From the NCBI GenBank assembly GCA_037179385.1, contig CM074195.1:26248087-26312086 (forward strand): a DNA stretch of 64,000 bases, read 5' to 3'. Both the position numbers and the translations under genes were made by a program. The notes beneath the pieces are model-generated. The model worked only from the letters and a program-made list of their open reading frames with translations, made no database searches and had not been told where the DNA came from. This DNA is from Holothuria scabra. Lineage: Eukaryota; Echinodermata; Holothuroidea; Aspidochirotida; Holothuriidae. This document shows positions 60,672 through 64,000 of the stretch, in pieces (positions within the stretch are counted from its first letter, which is position 1; each line of letters opens with the position of its first letter).

Positions 60672-63360
60672 ACAACCTCATTCATAGTTTTTTGCAAGTC
60701 AACACTTTTCAAATCTTGTCTTTTAAAGATTCATCTTGTAATTTCACAAAACACAAGAAAAGAAAACTTAAAATCAAGATAATGAGCGACCTTGCAAAAC
60801 AATTAGAATAACAGAATAACTTTAAAGGCAGTCATTCATCACCACAAATTACAGTTCCACCCAAGGTCTACCAAAATCCTCAATTGGCACAGCTCTTTGA
60901 ATGATATCAAATCTAAAAAGTGCAGAGTACCTCACATTACACAGCAGGGTGTTCTGATAACAAATTAAGAGCTAGTATGTTTGACAAGGTATGCCCTGAA
61001 GGAAAACTATGATTGTGTGTGGATGAGGCTCAGTTTAGGACAGCTGTGGGAGGGGCTAGAAGTAAGTAGGTTTGGAAATTGGAACTGCCTGAGGTGTTGA
61101 AAATGCCTTTAAATGTTTATTTGATAAGTACCATGTGAAGTGATGAATGGATGGAAGGTGAAGCTCCTATAAAAATTCAAGGTGACATAACATTGATTTC
61201 ATTCAGATGATACAAGGCTGATGATATTAACCAAGGAAAAAGACGGTACTCAAGATAAGGTCAATCATTACTTTTAAACACTAAACTTGGTTGAAGGTTT
61301 CTTTAATCAAGGTGATAATAGAATAAAAAAATCAAGGTGATATTTCTAAAATAATCAAGGCAAATAATTGGCGAGTGACAATGCCTATTGGGGAATATTT
61401 TTGTACATCCATTTCTTGTTCTTCATTCAGACTAGTCCCCAAATAAGTAAATTTGACAAAACTTAATGGCAATGCATGCTGGGAAAGATTACACCTTCTG
61501 TACTAAAATCCCTGTATAGTAAATTAATTGCACAAGCAATCTTCAGTAAAACAATCATGATTTTTGACATCAGTTACAGGAAACATAACTCCCTCTGAAG
61601 CAAATGAAACACTTACATTTCTCTATCCCAGCTGAAAGGGGAGAATGGAGTATCATTTACAAGAGAAAAAAATGTCACTAAAAGGTGGTAAACTTTCCTG
61701 CATGCACTGTAAGTAGCCTATTCATTACCCCCCTTAAGGACTACATTCAGAAATATTTCATAAGAGTAAGCTTACTTAACTGAAACATTACTTCCCCATG
61801 ATAACAATGGTTTGCAATGAAGCATGTAAAATGTTCCCATATGGTCATACTACAGTCAGATGTTTTCACTCCAATGTTGCTACTGTAGGGTAACTACAGG
61901 CGTAGCCACAGGGAAGGTTTTGAGGGTTAGAACCCCACCCAGATGACCCACTGATACCAAGGGAAGAAATAATTATGAATGAATGAAACAAGATAGTTTG
62001 TTCTAATCAAAACATATATAGACAACAGATTCATTGAGACAAAAGATCTTTAAAAGTCAGTTAAGTTATACAAAGAACCTATGAAAGAATCTATTTTTTT
62101 CTATACATATTAATTACATTCTGTATCACAAGTCTGTACACAAATATCACACATAGCATGATTAGGCCACTTAAATTTATAAAGATTCAATATTATCTAA
62201 GATTGTTTAAATTGTCTTTCCTATTGATATAAAACCAACACTTTTCATGAAAATAATTTCCAAAGCACATAATATTGTCTAAAATCTAATAAATGTATAT
62301 ACTAAAGACTTAGCCTCTTACACAACAGACACCCAACAAAGAAAACCCTACAATTAAATAGAGTCATCAGGTCCTTAAAAAACACTTTGATTAGTCATGG
62401 TATACAAAGGACACACACCAAGACTCATACCAAGGGATTGATGTATGAGAGAAGGAAACAGCCCACCTCAATAAACACTTAGAACATGCCCAAGATATCA
62501 TTTTTAATTAATTTGACCACATCTTTCTGGTCACTACCACAAGTTTAAGCAATTTTTATGGTTTATCAATAGGTCAAAAAATGTCTGTTTAACCAAGAAG
62601 GATGTGAAACCCCTTTCATCAAGAGCTGAACTTTCCAAAACCCCAGTCCCTGGATGAGGGTATGTAGTTGTAAAGATAAATAAAATTACTTTTGCATGAT
62701 TGTCACTACATTGTCAGCATCTTAGAGATTGCTACAATAAATTAACAAACCTCTGATTAGGTTATGCAATGAATGATTCCATCAAAGATAAGAATACATT
62801 GAAAAAGATATGACAAGCTATTAAATTAAAATACATAAAGTATACATTTTAAAAAACCTTGTGAACATATTCTTAAAACTTTCCTTTTCTCCCAAATCCC
62901 TTCATTGTTGTCCATCATGTTGCTCCTAAAGTGCATTGAACAACTCTTGCTGGAGTCTGCACAATATAAGACTGCTTATTCTCACATGCACTATGATAGC
63001 AGTAAACAGGATTACTAAATGTTGAAAATTCAGATAATAACCAATATTATAACAGAGAGTGGTATTTAGAAGGCACTCGAAGGGTATGTGATAAACCAAC
63101 ATGTAGATAGCATTTACAACCCAGCAATAATCAGCATGCCTATAACAAAATTGCCAATCATAGCCATCTTTAACAAATCTGAAACAAAGGCCATTTAATA
63201 GAGCTAAAACAATACCATCAAGCTTTTTAGAAATGGATGCTAGAAGAAGTCTCCTATCACAACTGAACTACAGGGTTACATTTTTGTACATAATTAAATT
63301 CAACATCTTTCCAGAAATAGTAAGAAGTAAAGTATCTTGAATTCTGTACCATGAATATGT
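60672..63360 (-). other. Possible long 3' untranslated region or downstream intergenic DNA
   Basis: It lies just after the stop codon at 63361 on the minus strand, is AT-rich and free of recognised repeats. A candidate poly(A) signal (TTTATT on plus) is at 61116-61121. Extent of transcription unknown. Confidence 0.3.
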
Positions 63361-63470
63361 TCAAAGTGTGCCTCTGTATTGGGTCTGGGCTGTTCTGAGA
63401 TCAGCGAAATAAGCTAGAACTTCCGTCAAATGGTCACAACTGTTGGACTTTCTTTTTAACTTGTCATTCC
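63361..63470 (-). CDS. Terminal coding exon of an unrecognised gene
   Basis: A CATTCTTTCCAG acceptor precedes 63470. The frame reads NDKLKRKSNSCDHL, then TEVLAYFADLRTAQTQ and ends YRGTL before TGA at 63363-63361. The composition looks like real protein with amphipathic helix character. It enters in phase 1. I do not recognise the family. The rest of the gene lies to the right of the window. Confidence 0.55.
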
Positions 63471-63900
63471 CTGGAAAGAATGGATAAAACAATTTAGGTA
63501 TTTAATTAATGAGATTGATTTTTTATTATAACTAATAACCTCACAAGTTGAGAAAATAACCCATGCCCTTGCCCTCCATTTTTCCCTCTCTCAGCACTTC
63601 ATTCCTAATTTAGAAATGGAAGAGCATCTTCCTCTTATTAACTGGGAGGTCCGAGTTTGATTCCCAGCAGTGTTTACACTATGCTACTGTAGCACTATTT
63701 TGATACAAAGGCTGTCAATTTGATGCACTGACATTTGTGGGAATAAAATGAAAAAAAAAAGTTTTAAATTTTAACTCACATTTGATGTGTTTACACTTTA
63801 CAGTTCCACAAAACTGAAATTTTCAATGAGTCAAATTTTCTCATACTCAGTGTATTGACTAATGTATAATGTCAGGTCAGTTCTTCATTGCTAAAGACAC

Positions 63901-64000
63901 TAAAATAGTTCTCATAGCAGTCGCAAATAATCTCCTGTACATCTTGTAAAGTGTGAATCTCAGTGCATTCAATGTGCAACCACTTTCCTGTGATATATGC
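63901..64000 (-). CDS. Probable penultimate exon of the same gene, cut by the window edge
   Basis: One frame is open from the edge: AYITGKWLHIECTEIH, then TLQDVQEIICDCYENYF. A GTGTCT donor at 63900 ends it in phase 1, matching the phase of the next exon and giving YENYF-RNDKLK. The donor is weak. If unused, the frame stops at 63874-63872 instead. Cys and Trp content and continuity suggest genuine coding. A possible acceptor (ATATCACAG) lies about 63988. Confidence 0.45.

Overview
This is a eukaryotic window of intron-rich, AT-leaning DNA. It is full of short interspersed repeats, foldback DNA and tandem arrays, and has no prokaryotic layout. Two conserved animal genes can be read by joining exons at GT/AG borders in matching phase. 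They are an EFHD1/EFHD2 (swiprosin) type EF-hand protein and a KMT5A/SET8-like SET-domain methyltransferase. Together with a tRNA-derived SINE, a CR1-like LINE, piggyBac- and hAT-like MITEs and long-armed foldback DNA, this suggests a marine invertebrate deuterostome, most likely an echinoderm. The species is inference, not something read directly.

Layout. All recognised coding exons lie on the minus strand, so genes read right to left. (1) 0.3-9.2 kb: the KMT5A-like gene. Three exons carry the SET domain, a 31-nt exon follows, and then three tandem copies of one phase-1/phase-1 exon encode an acidic tail. Its introns hold a SINE and a foldback repeat at 5.7-6.8 kb. (2) 9.2-21 kb: non-coding, with SINE pieces, a 25-bp minisatellite expanded inside a SINE, and a ~145-bp satellite whose units carry a nuclear-receptor DR1 half-site pair. 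(3) 21.1-46.6 kb: EFHD2-like exons 3, 2 and 1. Intron 1 is about 24 kb and holds a second DR1 satellite, two adjacent 251-bp TTAA-flanked MITEs, many SINEs, two LINE remnants and several other repeats. (4) 47.1-55.2 kb: a transposon-built block with a nested element, then a palindrome of about 4.8 kb whose arms carry ~200-bp tandem units, then a decayed relative of one arm. (5) 58.4-58.8 kb: a second copy of EFHD2 exon 1 with its upstream flank, still open and with its splice donor. (6) 60.4-60.7 kb: a hAT-like MITE with an 8-bp target duplication. (7) 63.4-64 kb: the last exon or two of an unrecognised gene that enters from the right edge.

The genes show no shared pathway beyond being neighbours. 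The EF-hand protein is a cytosolic Ca2+/actin adaptor by family. The SET protein is a nuclear lysine methyltransferase candidate. The most unusual signals are the in-frame triplicated exon, the duplicated first exon of EFHD2, the long foldback element and the satellites carrying ideal DR1 sites. I could not find the last coding exon of EFHD2. The 5' non-coding exons of both main genes are not resolved.
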